A DNA stretch of 64,000 nucleotides from Streptomyces sp. CB02056 (GCF_001905545.1 NZ_LIPD01000003.1:407147-471146), one strand, 5' to 3'; shown: positions 1 to 9,755, counted from the first letter of the stretch. The notes: generated by a model not told the origin, from the letters alone. Translations and numbers: made by a program.

Positions 1-729
1 GAGGTCGCCCTGGACCAGGGCCAGCGCCTCGTCCGACAGGTCGACGACCTTGGACGGGTCCCAGGGCAGCTCCAGGCCGCTGTGGTGCAGCACCCGGTCG
101 ATCACCCCGGCGGTGAAGCCCCAGACCAGCCGCCCGGCGACCGCGAAGGCGGGCCCGACATGCCCGGACGGATGGCGCAGCCGCACCCGGTTCTCCGGGT
201 CCGCCAGCTCCGCGACGGTGACCCGGAACACCGCGCCGGTCTCCGCCGCGTCCACCGGGCGCACCGGCGACTCCTCGCGCCACCAGCCGAGCACCGGGGT
301 CACCACGAAGCTGCTCACCGGGATGTACAGCCGGGGCAGCTCCGCGAACACCTGCACCCCGGCCGGGTCCAGGCCGGTCTCCTCCCAGGCCTCGCGCAGC
401 GCCGCCGCGATCGGGCCCGGGCCATTCGGGTCGCCGTCCTCCGGGTCCAGCGCGCCGCCCGGGAAGGACGGCTGCCCGGCGTGCGAGCGCAGCGAGCGGG
501 CCCGCTCGATCAGCAGCAGGTCCGGGCCCTGCGGCCCCTCGCCGAACAGCATCAGCACGGCCGCCGGACGGCCGCCCTCGGCCGGCGGCAGGAACCGGCT
601 CAGCTGCTCCGGCATCACCCGCTCGGCCGCCTCCCGGACCGGCTCCAGCCAGGCCGGCAGCCCGTCCAGCTCGATGCCCCGCGCGACTCCCCCGGCCTCC
701 GGCCCGGGGTGCCCGCACCGCCCGCTCAC
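1..729 (-). CDS. NUDIX hydrolase, CoA pyrophosphatase type (3' end cut off)
   Basis: The reading frame runs off the left edge of the window, so the C-terminus is missing; 243 codons are visible. Around residues 85-120 it has the sequence [10 protein letters not shown] followed by a NUDIX box ending in REAWEETGL. That [10 protein letters not shown] signature before the box is typical of CoA pyrophosphatases (NudL/Nudt7 type), which cleave coenzyme A to phosphopantetheine and 3',5'-ADP. The GTG start overlaps the TGA of endonuclease III (GTGA), so the two genes are probably co-transcribed and translationally coupled. The family assignment is firm; the exact substrate is inferred. Confidence 0.88.
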   Translation of the reverse strand, partial: MSGRCGHPGPEAGGVARGIELDGLPAWLEPVREAAERVMPEQLSRFLPPAEGGRPAAVLMLFGEGPQGPDLLLIERARSLRSHAGQPSFPGGALDPEDGDPNGPGPIAAALREAWEETGLDPAGVQVFAELPRLYIPVSSFVVTPVLGWWREESPVRPVDAAETGAVFRVTVAELADPENRVRLRHPSGHVGPAFAVAGRLVWGFTAGVIDRVLHHSGLELPWDPSKVVDLSDEALALVQGDL

Positions 730-1619
730 GCGTCCACCGCCAGGTCCGCGACCTGTCCGTGGTGGACGGCGGCGTCCGCACGGGCGGCCGCCTCCCCGGG
801 GAAGTCGGCCGGCGGCCGCAGCCGCTGCCCGGGCTGGCCGCCCATCTCGTACTTCAACAGCTTGCGTGCCTTCTCCGGGTCGGTCTCCCCCTCGCCGTAC
901 GAGGGGCAGAGCGGCGCGATCGGGCAGGCGCCGCAGGCGGGCTTCTGGGAGTGGCAGATCCGGCGGCCGTGGAAGACCACCCGGTGCGAGAGCATCGTCC
1001 ACTCCGACTTCGGGAAGATCTCGGCGACGGCCGCCTCGACCTTCACCGGGTCGTCCTCGGTGGTCCAGGCGAACCGGCGGGCCAGCCGCCCGAAGTGGGT
1101 GTCCACGGTGATGCCGGGGACCCCGAAGGCGTTGCCGAGGACGACGTTGGCGGTCTTGCGGCCGACTCCGGGCAGGGTCACCAGGTCGGCCAGCCGACCG
1201 GGGACCTCGCCGCCGAACTCGTCGCGCAGCGCTATCGACAGGCCGATGAGCGACTTCGCCTTGTTCCGGAAGAATCCGGTCGGGCGGATGACCTCCTCCA
1301 GCTCCTCCGGGTTCGCCGCCGCCATGTCCTCCGGCGTCGGGTACTTCGCGAACAGCGCCGGGGTGGTCTGGTTCACCCGGAGGTCGGTGGTCTGCGCCGA
1401 CAGCACGGTGGCCACCAGCAGTTGGAAGGGGTTCTCGAAGTCCAGCTCCGGGTGCGCGTACGGGTACAACTCCGCCAGCTCGCGGTTGATCCGCCGGGCC
1501 CGCCGCACCATCGCCAGGTGCGATTCCGGCTTCCTCGGCTTCACCGCCGCCGTCTTCACCGCCGCCGTCCCCGCCACCGGCTTCTTCGCCACGGCCTTCC
1601 GGACCTTGCTCTCTGCCAT
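726..1619 (-). CDS. nth: Endonuclease III (DNA glycosylase/AP lyase)
   Basis: This is a base-excision repair enzyme that removes oxidised pyrimidines and cuts the abasic site. The helix-hairpin-helix [12 protein letters not shown] carries the catalytic lysine, and the catalytic aspartate is in [10 protein letters not shown]-terminal cluster loop [17 protein letters not shown] (C-X6-C-X2-C-X5-C) binds [4Fe-4S]. At 297 residues it exceeds the roughly 210 of E. coli Nth because of a basic N-terminal tail (KKP/VKP repeats, about residues 1-35) and a C-terminal extension; the true start could be a later codon. It lies upstream of and overlaps the NUDIX gene. Confidence 0.95.
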   Translation of the reverse strand: MAESKVRKAVAKKPVAGTAAVKTAAVKPRKPESHLAMVRRARRINRELAELYPYAHPELDFENPFQLLVATVLSAQTTDLRVNQTTPALFAKYPTPEDMAAANPEELEEVIRPTGFFRNKAKSLIGLSIALRDEFGGEVPGRLADLVTLPGVGRKTANVVLGNAFGVPGITVDTHFGRLARRFAWTTEDDPVKVEAAVAEIFPKSEWTMLSHRVVFHGRRICHSQKPACGACPIAPLCPSYGEGETDPEKARKLLKYEMGGQPGQRLRPPADFPGEAAARADAAVHHGQVADLAVDA

Positions 1620-1742
1620 GCACGAAGGCTACGCCGACCGGAGGACCGCTCGGGGCCGATCAAGCACGGAAACCCGCCCTGGCAAGGCCTGTTGTCTAAT
1701 GAACTCCGCCCGTGGCCGTCACCTGACAGGGGGAGTGTGCGG

Positions 1743-2375
1743 ATGATCAGGGTCCTGCTGGCAGAGGACATGAGCATGGTGCGCGGCGCGCTGATGGCCC
1801 TCCTCGCGTACGAGGAGGACCTGGAGGTCGTCGCCGACGTGGAGCGCGGGGACCAGGTGGTGCCGACCGCCCTGGAGGTGCGCCCGGACGTCGCGGTGCT
1901 CGACATCGACCTGCCCGGACTGGACGGGCTGCGGGCGGCCGCCGAACTGTACGAGAAGCTCCCCGGCTGCCGGACGCTGGTCCTCACCGGACTGGTGCGA
2001 CCCGCCCACCTGCGCGCCGCGCTCTCCGCCCGTGCGCTCGGGTTCCTCGGGAAGGACGCCCCGGCCCGGGAGCTGGCCGCGGCGATCCGCAAGGTGGCCG
2101 CCGGTGAGCGCGTCGTCGACCCGGAGCTGGCGCTGGCCGCCCTGGACACCCGGGAGAACCCGCTGACGCCCCGGGAGTCGGAGGTCCTGCGGCTCGCGGC
2201 GCGGGGGGACTGCGTCAGCGAGATCGCCGCCCGGCTGTTCGTCTCGACGGGCACCGCGCGCAACCACCTGGCCGCCGCGGTGGCCAAGACCGGGGGCCGC
2301 GGCCGGGTCGACGCGATCCGGATCGCCGAGGAGATGGGCTGGCTGCCGACGGTGGGTCCGGATCGTTCCCGGTGA
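1743..2375 (+). CDS. NarL/FixJ-family response regulator
   Basis: This is a 210-residue regulator. The N-terminal receiver has the acidic pair in LLAEDMSM, the phospho-acceptor aspartate in VLDIDLPGLDG, and the conserved lysine in GKDAP. The C-terminal LuxR-type HTH begins LTPRESEVLRLAARGD. This start was chosen because a GGGGAG Shine-Dalgarno precedes it and the receiver begins at once; the open frame upstream is a shadow of nth. It resembles DesR-type regulators. The likely partner is the histidine kinase at 5179-6507, on the far side of the permease gene. Confidence 0.93.
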   Translation: MIRVLLAEDMSMVRGALMALLAYEEDLEVVADVERGDQVVPTALEVRPDVAVLDIDLPGLDGLRAAAELYEKLPGCRTLVLTGLVRPAHLRAALSARALGFLGKDAPARELAAAIRKVAAGERVVDPELALAALDTRENPLTPRESEVLRLAARGDCVSEIAARLFVSTGTARNHLAAAVAKTGGRGRVDAIRIAEEMGWLPTVGPDRSR

Positions 2376-2593
2376 TCCGCCGACCCGGAGGCGTCGGGTC
2401 ACCGGATCACCGGGTCCACGGGGCGACGGGTCGACGGGTCGACGGACCGTGCGTTTCCCATGGATCCGGCCGTGGACGGCCCACGGCGCGGCTCACCGAG
2501 GCCTTCCTTCGTCGACGAAGGGAATTCCGTCCGAAGCGCCCGGAGCTAGGCTCGCGATGTCATCGAGGGCGTACCGGCGGGGGGCTGAGCCAC

Positions 2594-5134
2594 GTGTTGA
2601 AGCTGGCCTGGCGGACGGTACGGGCCCGGAAGGCGGGCTTCGCCGGAGCCTTCACCGCGCTCCTCTGCGCCCTGGTCCTGACCACCGCCTGCGGGGTCCT
2701 GCTGGAGTCCGGCCTGCGCGCGGGCACGCCGACCGAACGGTACGCCGCGGCCCCGCTCGTGATCGGCCACGGCCATCGCCTCCCGGACGCCGGACCGCTG
2801 ACCGGCGCACTCGCCGAACTGCCCGGCGTCTCGGCCGCCCTCCCCGAGCTCTCCTTCCCGGCGGCCGTGGCCACCGCCGACGGGCGGGTCCTGTCCGGAC
2901 CGCAGGGCGGCCCCTCGCTCGGGCACTCCTGGACGAGCGCCGCCCTCGCCCCGTTCCGGCTGGCCTCCGGCCGCGCCCCGGCCGGACCGGACGAGGTGGT
3001 CCTCGACACCGCGACGGCCGCCCGCGCCGGGATCGCGCCCGGCGGCACCGTACGGCTGGCCACCACCGGGGCGCCGCGCGACTACACCGTGTCCGGACTG
3101 GCCGCGCCGCCACGGGAGTTGTCCCGCCAGAGCGCGCTCTTCTTCAGCCCCGGGCAGGCCGCCCGGCTCGCCGGGACGACGACCGGCGCGGACGCGATCG
3201 GCATCACCGTCACGGAGGGGACCGACCTGCGGGCGCTGGCCGGGCAGGCCCGGCGGGCGCTCGCCGAGGCGCGGGCCCGCGACGGCGAGGCGGACTGGTC
3301 CGGGCCCCGGGTGCACACCGGCGACGAGCGCGGCGAGCTGGAGCTCACCGGCACGTCCGGGCCCGGGGACGCCCTCTCCTCGCTCGCCGGGACGATGGGC
3401 GTCCTGTCGCTGCTCGTCTCGACCTTCGTGGTGGCCGGGGCGCTCGCGCTCTCCGTCCAGCAGCGGCTGCGCGAGATGGCCCTGCTGCGGGCGGTCGGCG
3501 CCACCACCGGGCAGGTGCGGCGGATGATCGCGCTGGAGACGCTGCTGCTGACCCTCGCGGCCGCGGTCGGCGGCCTCCCGGCCGGGACCGGCCTCGCCGC
3601 ACTGCTGCGGGGCGTACTGGTCGACCGCGGGGTGGTCGGCCCGGACGTGCCGCTGCACATCGGGCCGACCGCCCCACTGGTCGTCCTCGGCGGCACCGTC
3701 GTCACCGCCCAGCTGGCCGTCCGGGCCGCCGCGCGCCGGGCCTCCCGGGTCGAACCCACCCGGGCGCTGCGCGACGCCTCGGCGCCGCCGCCGCGGATCG
3801 GCCGGCTCCGTGCCGGCCTCGGGCTGGCGACGCTCGCCGTCTGCGGCGTGGTGCTGGCCCACTCGACGGGCGGCCGCGACGGGGCCGGTACGGCCGAGGG
3901 CATGGTGGTGCCGCTGCTGCTCGGGGTGGCCCTGCTCGGGCCGCTGATCGGCCGGGTCGCCGGTGTGGTGATCGGCGGGCCGGTGGGCCTGCTCTTCCCG
4001 GTCGCCGGGTTCCTCGCCTCCGCCTCCCTGCGGGCCCAGCCCCGCCGCTTCGCGGCCGCCGTCACCCCGCTGGTACTGGCGGTGGCCTTCAACGGCAGCA
4101 TGCTGCTCGTCCCGGTCGTCAAGGCGCAGGCCGGCGCCGCCGAGGAGGGCCGGCGGCTGCGGGCCGACCACGTGGCCCAGGCGAGGGGCATCGGACTGCC
4201 GACGGAATTCACGGAAGCCGTCCGCGGGTTGCCCGGCGTCGCGGCGGCCGGCGGCCTGGTCCCCGGCTTCGTCATGGTGTCCTCGGGCTCCGCGGCGGAC
4301 GGCGGCGGCGTCGCCGGGGCGGACGCCCGGATCGTGGACCCACAGGGGCTGGAACAGCTGCTCGACCCCGGGGTGACAGCCGGCTCGCTGGACCGGCTGC
4401 GCGGCGAGAGCATCGCCCTGGGGCAGCGGACGGCCTCCCGCCTCAAGGTCGGCGTCGGCGCCCCGGTCCGGATCCGCTGGGATGACGGCAGCGACAGCAC
4501 CGCCACGGTGGCGGCCGTCTACGAGCGCGAGGACCGCTTCGCCGACGCGTTGCTGCCCACCGGATTCGCCGCCGCCCACCTGCCGGACCTGCTCGCGGCG
4601 ACCGTACTGGTCCGCACCGCCCCCGGCGCCGACCCCGGGCAGGTGACCCGGGAACTCCAGGGACTCACCCCGGCCTACCCGATGGCCCGGATCAGCGACC
4701 GGGCCGACTACGACGCGGCACGCCGGCACCAGCAGGAGGCGGCCACCGCGGTGGCCCGGCTGCTGCTCGGCGTCATCAGCCTGTTCACCGCCGTCTCCGT
4801 CGTCAACACCATGGTGATGGCCACGTCCGAACGGCTGCGCGAGTTCGCGCTGCTGCGAATGGTGGGGACCACGCGCCGCCAGGTGCTGCGGATGATGGCC
4901 TGGGAGGGCGGGATCACGGTCGCCGTGGCGCTCCTCCTCGGCGCGGCGGTCACCGCCGCCGTCCTGGTCCCGGTCGGCCTGGCGCTCGGCGGCCCGGCCT
5001 GGCCCGCGCCGCCCGGGAGTTGGGTGGCCGCGGTGCTGGGCGGGGCGGCGCTGCTGGGGGCGGGCACCGTCCTGCTGACCACCTGGCTGGCGCTGCGGCG
5101 GGAGCCGACCGAGGCGATGGGGATGCGCGAATAA
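2594..5134 (+). CDS. FtsX-like ABC transporter permease (MacB/FtsX superfamily)
   Basis: This is an 846-residue integral membrane protein with two repeated FtsX-type permease halves. Each has an extracellular domain and a helix bundle ending in the marker LREMALLRAVGATTGQ (first half) or LREFALLRMVGTTRRQ (second half). A first membrane helix lies near residues 13-33. The GTG start was chosen because the protein then opens with LKLAWRTVRARKAGF, a typical permease N-terminus, and a G-rich ribosome binding site lies just upstream. Such permeases work with a separate LolD/MacB-type ATPase, but none is encoded nearby, which is unusual. It lies between a response regulator and a histidine kinase, suggesting roles in envelope stress or antimicrobial peptide response. 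Confidence 0.9.
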   Translation: MLKLAWRTVRARKAGFAGAFTALLCALVLTTACGVLLESGLRAGTPTERYAAAPLVIGHGHRLPDAGPLTGALAELPGVSAALPELSFPAAVATADGRVLSGPQGGPSLGHSWTSAALAPFRLASGRAPAGPDEVVLDTATAARAGIAPGGTVRLATTGAPRDYTVSGLAAPPRELSRQSALFFSPGQAARLAGTTTGADAIGITVTEGTDLRALAGQARRALAEARARDGEADWSGPRVHTGDERGELELTGTSGPGDALSSLAGTMGVLSLLVSTFVVAGALALSVQQRLREMALLRAVGATTGQVRRMIALETLLLTLAAAVGGLPAGTGLAALLRGVLVDRGVVGPDVPLHIGPTAPLVVLGGTVVTAQLAVRAAARRASRVEPTRALRDASAPPPRIGRLRAGLGLATLAVCGVVLAHSTGGRDGAGTAEGMVVPLLLGVALLGPLIGRVAGVVIGGPVGLLFPVAGFLASASLRAQPRRFAAAVTPLVLAVAFNGSMLLVPVVKAQAGAAEEGRRLRADHVAQARGIGLPTEFTEAVRGLPGVAAAGGLVPGFVMVSSGSAADGGGVAGADARIVDPQGLEQLLDPGVTAGSLDRLRGESIALGQRTASRLKVGVGAPVRIRWDDGSDSTATVAAVYEREDRFADALLPTGFAAAHLPDLLAATVLVRTAPGADPGQVTRELQGLTPAYPMARISDRADYDAARRHQQEAATAVARLLLGVISLFTAVSVVNTMVMATSERLREFALLRMVGTTRRQVLRMMAWEGGITVAVALLLGAAVTAAVLVPVGLALGGPAWPAPPGSWVAAVLGGAALLGAGTVLLTTWLALRREPTEAMGMRE

Positions 5135-5178
5135 CCGGGCCGCGTGGACCTGTCGGCCGTACCGGGCAGGCGGACCGC

Positions 5179-6507
5179 TCAGGCGGCGCGGGCGGCCGAC
5201 CGGGCGGGCGCGGCCTCGACGACGGCCGCGAGGCGGAACCAGCCCGCTCCGTCCCGCTCGGCGGTCAGCCGGCCGCCGACCGACCGCAGCCGCTCGGTGA
5301 GGTTCCCGATGCCGCGCCCGCCGCCCGGTTCGCGCGCTACGCCGCCGGGTTCGTCCGGACCTTCGCCCAACTCGCTTGGCACGTCGCCGGTTTCGTCCGG
5401 AACGCCGTCGTTGGAGACCACCAGGCGCACCGTGCCGAGGTCGTCCCGGCCCGCCCGGATCCCGCAGCGCCGGGCCGTGCTGTGCCGGAGCAGGTTGGTG
5501 ACCGCCTCGCGCAGCACGGTGGCCAGCACCGCGTCGAGTTCGGGCCGCAGCCCCTCGCAGTCCAGGTCGGCCTCGACCTCGATCCCGGCCGCCCGCAGCG
5601 CCGCGACCGCCGAACGCGCCTCCCGCGCCAGGGACATCCGGACGTCGCCGCTGGAGAGCCGGCGGGTGTCCGCCATCGCCTGCCGCACCAGCGCCAGCAC
5701 CTCGGCGAGCTCCGCGCGGGCCCGCTCCGGGTGCTCCACGGCCAGCCGCTCGACGAGCTGGCACTTCAGCGCCGCCACCGAGAGGCTGGAGCCGAGCAGG
5801 TCGTGCAGGTCGCGCGCGAAGCGCAGCCGCTCCCGGTCCACCGCGAGCTCGGCCAGCTCGGTCCGGGCCGCCCGCAACTCGGCGATCAGGTCGGCGAGTC
5901 GGGCCATCCCGTACACCACGATGCCACCCACGACGATGGACACCGACGCGTTGACGCACTGGCCGGTGTTCCCGCCCAGCGCCGCGCAGAGCGGGTACTG
6001 GGCGACCACCAGCGCGGCGGCCAGCGCCCAGGAGCGCGGCGCCGCGACGGTCAGCAGCACCGATCCGGCGAACGAACCCGGGATGCCGACCCACGTCCCG
6101 TCGAGGAGCAGGAAGGGCAGGTAGGTGAGCACCCCGTGGGCGACCAGGCTCCACGGCCACCAGCGCCGCGCCAGGCGCCACGGGCCGGCGTGCCCGATCT
6201 GGAAGCCGAGCAGGACCAACAGGAGGGCGACGGCGGGCAGTTGGTAGGCCAGACCGTCGTGGTTGCGGACCGTGGCCACCGCCGAGGCGGCACAGAAGCC
6301 GACGGCGGTCATGACCACGATGCCCCGGGTGAGCCGCGTGAGGGGGTCGGCCGAGCCGCCCGGGCGCTTCGGCCGGAGACGATCGCCGCCGGTTCGGTCC
6401 GCGCTGTGGCCCAAGGGGAGCTCCCGGTAGACGACTCGACACGCCGCACGCGACGTACGGAGCCCGCTTCGTACCCGACGCGCCCCCGTACACCGCACCG
6501 CGAGCAT
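5179..6507 (-). CDS. DesK/NarX-type sensor histidine kinase
   Basis: This is a 442-residue sensor kinase. About five membrane helices (residues 60-200) are followed by a HisKA_3 dimerisation helix with the phospho-acceptor histidine in FARDLHDLLGSSL. The ATPase domain has an N box REAVTNLLRHS and a G box GRGIGNLTERL. An unusual acidic, Gly/Pro-rich insertion (about residues 370-400) sits in the ATP-lid region. The start at 6507 has a GGTGGGA ribosome site; later starts are possible because the first 50 residues are basic and not family-like. It is convergent with the permease and is the likely partner of the regulator at 1743. Confidence 0.9.
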   Translation of the reverse strand: MLAVRCTGARRVRSGLRTSRAACRVVYRELPLGHSADRTGGDRLRPKRPGGSADPLTRLTRGIVVMTAVGFCAASAVATVRNHDGLAYQLPAVALLLVLLGFQIGHAGPWRLARRWWPWSLVAHGVLTYLPFLLLDGTWVGIPGSFAGSVLLTVAAPRSWALAAALVVAQYPLCAALGGNTGQCVNASVSIVVGGIVVYGMARLADLIAELRAARTELAELAVDRERLRFARDLHDLLGSSLSVAALKCQLVERLAVEHPERARAELAEVLALVRQAMADTRRLSSGDVRMSLAREARSAVAALRAAGIEVEADLDCEGLRPELDAVLATVLREAVTNLLRHSTARRCGIRAGRDDLGTVRLVVSNDGVPDETGDVPSELGEGPDEPGGVAREPGGGRGIGNLTERLRSVGGRLTAERDGAGWFRLAAVVEAAPARSAARAA

Positions 6508-6578
6508 ACGGTCCCACCGGAGCAGCGCCGTTGACGCTTCGTCGGAGTCCGTCGAGCCGGCAGCCGGGGCCCGTCGGC

Positions 6579-7079
6579 TCAGCCCGGGGTGCGGCCGATC
6601 GTCCCCTCCAGGCTGTTCAGCAGGCCGCTGAGGGCCTCGGCGAGCCGGTCCTGCTCGGCGGGGGTGAGGCCGGCCAGCAGGGCGCGGTCGTGGGCGACCA
6701 GCTCCTGGATCAGCCCGTCCACCAGGGTGCGGCCCTGCTCGGTGAGCGCGAGGTGGGCGACCCGGCGGTCCCGGTCGTCGGTGCGGCGGCTGACCAGGCC
6801 GCGCTCCTCCAGCAGCCGCAGCCGCTTGGTGACGGCCGCGCCGGAGGCGAAGCTCTCCCGGGCGAGCTGGGTGGGGGTCAGCTCGCGGTCGAGGCGGAGC
6901 AGGGCACCGAGGATGTCGAACTCGGCGCGGGTGAGGCCGGCCCGGGTGAGCGGGTCGGGGGTCTGCTGGAGCAGGGCGGCGCAGCGGTTGATCCGGCCGA
7001 GGACGGCGATCGGACCGGTGTCCAGCCCCGGGTAGGCCCGCTCCCACTGGCGCAGCACACCTGCGACGACGTCCTCCAC
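6579..7079 (-). CDS. MarR-family transcriptional regulator
   Basis: This is a 166-residue winged-helix repressor-like protein. The recognition region is LTPTQLARESFASGAAVTKRLRLLEERGLVSR, and the wing contains DDRDRRVAHLALTEQG, a standard MarR arrangement. The start is GTG. It lies 51 bp downstream of the FUSC exporter gene on the same strand, so the pair probably forms an exporter-repressor operon. The short palindrome just before the exporter start (8780-8792) is a plausible operator. The ligand is unknown. Confidence 0.93.
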   Translation of the reverse strand: MEDVVAGVLRQWERAYPGLDTGPIAVLGRINRCAALLQQTPDPLTRAGLTRAEFDILGALLRLDRELTPTQLARESFASGAAVTKRLRLLEERGLVSRRTDDRDRRVAHLALTEQGRTLVDGLIQELVAHDRALLAGLTPAEQDRLAEALSGLLNSLEGTIGRTPG

Positions 7080-7130
7080 GCGTGCTGCTCCCGTTCTGCG
7101 GCCTGCCGGTCGGCTTCGACCCTGTCGATC

Positions 7131-8771
7131 CTAGGCCGTGTCCGGTTGGTCCCCTCGGCCCCGGCGTTCCAGCAGGGCGGCCAGCAGGTGGTGGGCCCGC
7201 TGCTCGGTGGCGGCGGCGCGCTGGTGCGGGAGGGCGGGGCGGCGCCACTCGCCGGCGGCGGTGTCGGTGGCCTCGCGCAGTTCCAGCAGGGCGGCGGCGA
7301 GGCCGGTGCGGGCGGCGCGCGCTTCCGGGGCGCTCGCGGCGGAGACGGTGGAGACGGCGGCCAGGGCCCGGTGGCCGGCGGCCTCGGCTCCGGCCAGGGC
7401 GTGGGTCAGCCGGGTGGCGGTGCGGCGGTTGGTGACCAGCAGGCAGGCCGCGAGACCGGTGAGCGCGCCGACGCAGGTGTCCAGCCAGCGGTCGGCGACC
7501 AGCGTCCCGGCCGGCTGCGGGCCCGCGAACTCCGTCATCAGCAGCGCCATCGGGGTCACGAAGACCGTCGCCAGCCAGTAGCTGCGGGCGATCGTCGCCT
7601 CGGCCCCGAACTGGCAGAGCAGCCCGAGCCCGATCAGCGCCACCGGGCCCGAGTGGGCGACGGGCAGCGCGGCGGTGAAGAGCAGCAGGCCGAGCAGGTT
7701 GCCCAGCACCCGCTGCAGCGCGCGCTGCCAGGACAGTGTGCTGTTGGCCTGGAACACCGAGGCGGCGGTGACCACCGCCCAGTACGGTCGGCCGACGCCG
7801 AGCGCCAGCGAGAGCCACCCGGCGGCGGCGCAGCCGACCGCGACGCGCAGCGCGATCGGCAGCAGCGCCGAGCCGGGTCGCAGCGCATGCCGCAGCGGCG
7901 GCCGGGGGCCGGGCCGGCGGGCGGCCGCGGCCTCCGTTTCCGCCGCCTCCGCCTCGGTGAGGTCGGGCGACGGCAGCGGGCGGCCGCGTCGGAGCTCGCG
8001 GGCCCGGTCGAGGTACCACCCGGCGTCCTCGGGCCGGGCCGGTCCGGCGAGCGCGGCCTCCGCGCGGACCAGCAGCCGCTCGGGCGCATCGCCGAGGGCG
8101 CGCCGCCGGGCCGGGGCGGAGAGCGCGAGGCTCTGCCGGGCCGCCTCGACCGCGCCGACCAGGGCGGTACGGGCGGCGGCGTCCGGCCGGCCGGGATCGC
8201 TCCGCAGCAGCCGGGCCGCGGCCTCCAGGGCACGGGCGGTGGCGATCCGCTCGGGCCCGTACGGGCGCACCAGGGCCGGGGCCATGCAGACCAGCCAGGC
8301 CAGTGCGGCGCCGAGCGCGGTGAGCGCCAGGTGCGGCGGGACCTCGCCGAGCCGCTGCGGGACGAAGGCGCAGCTGGAGGAGGTGAAGGTGATGATCAGA
8401 CTGCCGGGCGGGCCGACCCGGGCGGCGTCGCAGAGCAGCTTGTGCAGGGCGGCGAGCACCGCCGCGACCGCGACCAGGACGGCGGCGTCGCGGGTCAGCG
8501 CGGCGGCGGTGAGGGCGGCACCGGTGCTGAGCACGGTCCCGAGCAACACGCCGACCAGCATCCGGGCCCGGGCCCGGTACGGCAGGCCGTGCCCGTACAG
8601 CGCGCCCAGGCCGCCGGCCGAGGTGTAGAGGGCGAGGTCGAGCCGGCCGAGGCCGAGCAGGGTGAGGTTGAGCGCGCCGAGGGTGACCACGGCGCTGAGG
8701 GCGGGCTTGTGCCAGCCGTCCCCGGCCGGACCGACCCGAAGTGCCTGGCGGAACTGGGCGGTGGTGACCAT
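7131..8771 (-). CDS. FUSC-family aromatic-acid-exporter-like membrane protein
   Basis: This is a 546-residue membrane protein with two blocks of about five helices each (residues 25-150 and 310-450), separated by a soluble helical region. That organisation matches fusaric acid resistance/YccS-like proteins. The second block begins around PYWAVVTAASVFQANSTLSW, close to the FUSC hallmark in which a conserved W-A-V-V/T segment enters the membrane. It probably exports weak aromatic acids or related toxic compounds. It precedes a MarR gene and is divergent from crp. Its ATG has no clear Shine-Dalgarno and follows an AT-rich stretch, so the leader may be very short. Confidence 0.85.
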   Translation of the reverse strand: MVTTAQFRQALRVGPAGDGWHKPALSAVVTLGALNLTLLGLGRLDLALYTSAGGLGALYGHGLPYRARARMLVGVLLGTVLSTGAALTAAALTRDAAVLVAVAAVLAALHKLLCDAARVGPPGSLIITFTSSSCAFVPQRLGEVPPHLALTALGAALAWLVCMAPALVRPYGPERIATARALEAAARLLRSDPGRPDAAARTALVGAVEAARQSLALSAPARRRALGDAPERLLVRAEAALAGPARPEDAGWYLDRARELRRGRPLPSPDLTEAEAAETEAAAARRPGPRPPLRHALRPGSALLPIALRVAVGCAAAGWLSLALGVGRPYWAVVTAASVFQANSTLSWQRALQRVLGNLLGLLLFTAALPVAHSGPVALIGLGLLCQFGAEATIARSYWLATVFVTPMALLMTEFAGPQPAGTLVADRWLDTCVGALTGLAACLLVTNRRTATRLTHALAGAEAAGHRALAAVSTVSAASAPEARAARTGLAAALLELREATDTAAGEWRRPALPHQRAAATEQRAHHLLAALLERRGRGDQPDTA

Positions 8772-9080
8772 GCAAAAAGATTAACAGGTAATTTATCCGT
8801 GAAACATATGCCCGCGGTGCCGCACGCCGGACACCCGCACGGTGAGGGCGATTCCCTGTTCGAGTCGGACGGACAAGAGTTCGACCGACAGCCGCCGGAG
8901 GCCTCCCGTTCCCGGGCCCGACCCGTGGTCCGCCGGTACGAATGGCCCCGCACGGCACACCCCGACACACCCCCTCCTCATATGATCGGAGCGACATGCG
9001 CCATGCTTGGTGATGCAGAACACTGAACGGAACTTGCGCCGGACGGCCCACCCGCCGTACGGCCGAGAAGGAGGAAGCAC
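8772..9080. promoter_or_regulatory. Divergent promoter region between FUSC exporter and crp
   Basis: This is a 309-bp non-coding stretch between two divergent starts. The part next to the exporter start is strikingly AT-rich for this genome and contains the imperfect palindrome ATTAACAGGTAAT at 8780-8792, only 8 bp from the ATG, a candidate MarR operator overlapping the exporter promoter. On the crp side a GAGAAGGAGG ribosome site ends just before the GTG. No ORF or RNA gene is apparent. Confidence 0.5.
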
Positions 9081-9755
9081 GTGGACGACGTTCTGCGGCG
9101 CGCCGCACTCTTCGCGGCACTCGACGACGAACAGGCCGGCGAGCTGCGCGCTTCCATGACCGAGGTCACCCTCGCCCGTGGGGAGTCGCTGTTCCACGAG
9201 GGCGACCCGGGCGACCGGCTGTACGTCGTGGCGGAGGGCAAGGTCAAGCTGCACCGCGCCTCCCCGGACGGCCGCGAGAACATGCTCGCCGTGCTCGGCC
9301 CCAGCGAGATGATCGGCGAGCTGTCGCTGTTCGACCCGGGCCCGCGCACCGCGACCGCCAGCGCGCTGACCGAGGTCAAGCTGCTGGGCCTCGGCCACGG
9401 CGACCTCCAGCCCTGGCTGCACGCCCGCCCCGAGGTCTCCATCGCACTGCTGCGGGCCATCGCCCGCCGCCTGCGCCGCACCAACGACGTGATGTCCGAC
9501 CTGGTCTTCTCCGACGTGCCCGGCCGCGTCGCCAAGGCCCTGCTGGACCTCTCCCGCCGGTTCGGCGTGCAGTCCGAGGAGGGCATCCACGTCGCCCACG
9601 ACCTCACCCAGGAGGAGCTGGCCCAGCTGGTCGGCGCCTCCCGAGAGACGGTCAACAAGGCGCTCGCCGACTTCGCCGGCCGCGGCTGGCTGAAGCTGGA
9701 GGCCCGCGCGGTGGTCCTGCTGGACGTCGAGCGGCTGTCGCGCCGCTCGCGCTGA
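9081..9755 (+). CDS. crp: Crp/Fnr-family transcriptional regulator (Streptomyces Crp)
   Basis: This is a 224-residue cyclic-nucleotide-type regulator. The N-terminal cNMP-binding beta-roll (residues 10-120) has the phosphate-binding cassette around MIGELSLFDPGPRTATA. The C-terminal winged HTH contains the recognition helix LTQEELAQLVGASRETVNKALADF. The sequence closely matches what is known for Streptomyces Crp, a cAMP-binding regulator of germination, development and antibiotic production. The GTG start has a strong GAGAAGGAGG site. A hairpin terminator follows. It is divergent from the FUSC gene and convergent with the hydrolase gene. Confidence 0.93.
   Translation: MDDVLRRAALFAALDDEQAGELRASMTEVTLARGESLFHEGDPGDRLYVVAEGKVKLHRASPDGRENMLAVLGPSEMIGELSLFDPGPRTATASALTEVKLLGLGHGDLQPWLHARPEVSIALLRAIARRLRRTNDVMSDLVFSDVPGRVAKALLDLSRRFGVQSEEGIHVAHDLTQEELAQLVGASRETVNKALADFAGRGWLKLEARAVVLLDVERLSRRSR

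Noticed and set aside
82..1746. Very long plus-strand ORFs opposite nth and the NUDIX gene
   Set aside because: They are antisense to two clear conserved genes; the Arg/Gly/Pro-rich products match no family. High-GC shadows.
2546..6517. 1323-codon minus ORF over the ABC permease
   Set aside because: Arg/Gly/Pro-rich, antisense to a conserved permease; only its last part overlaps the histidine kinase region in another frame.
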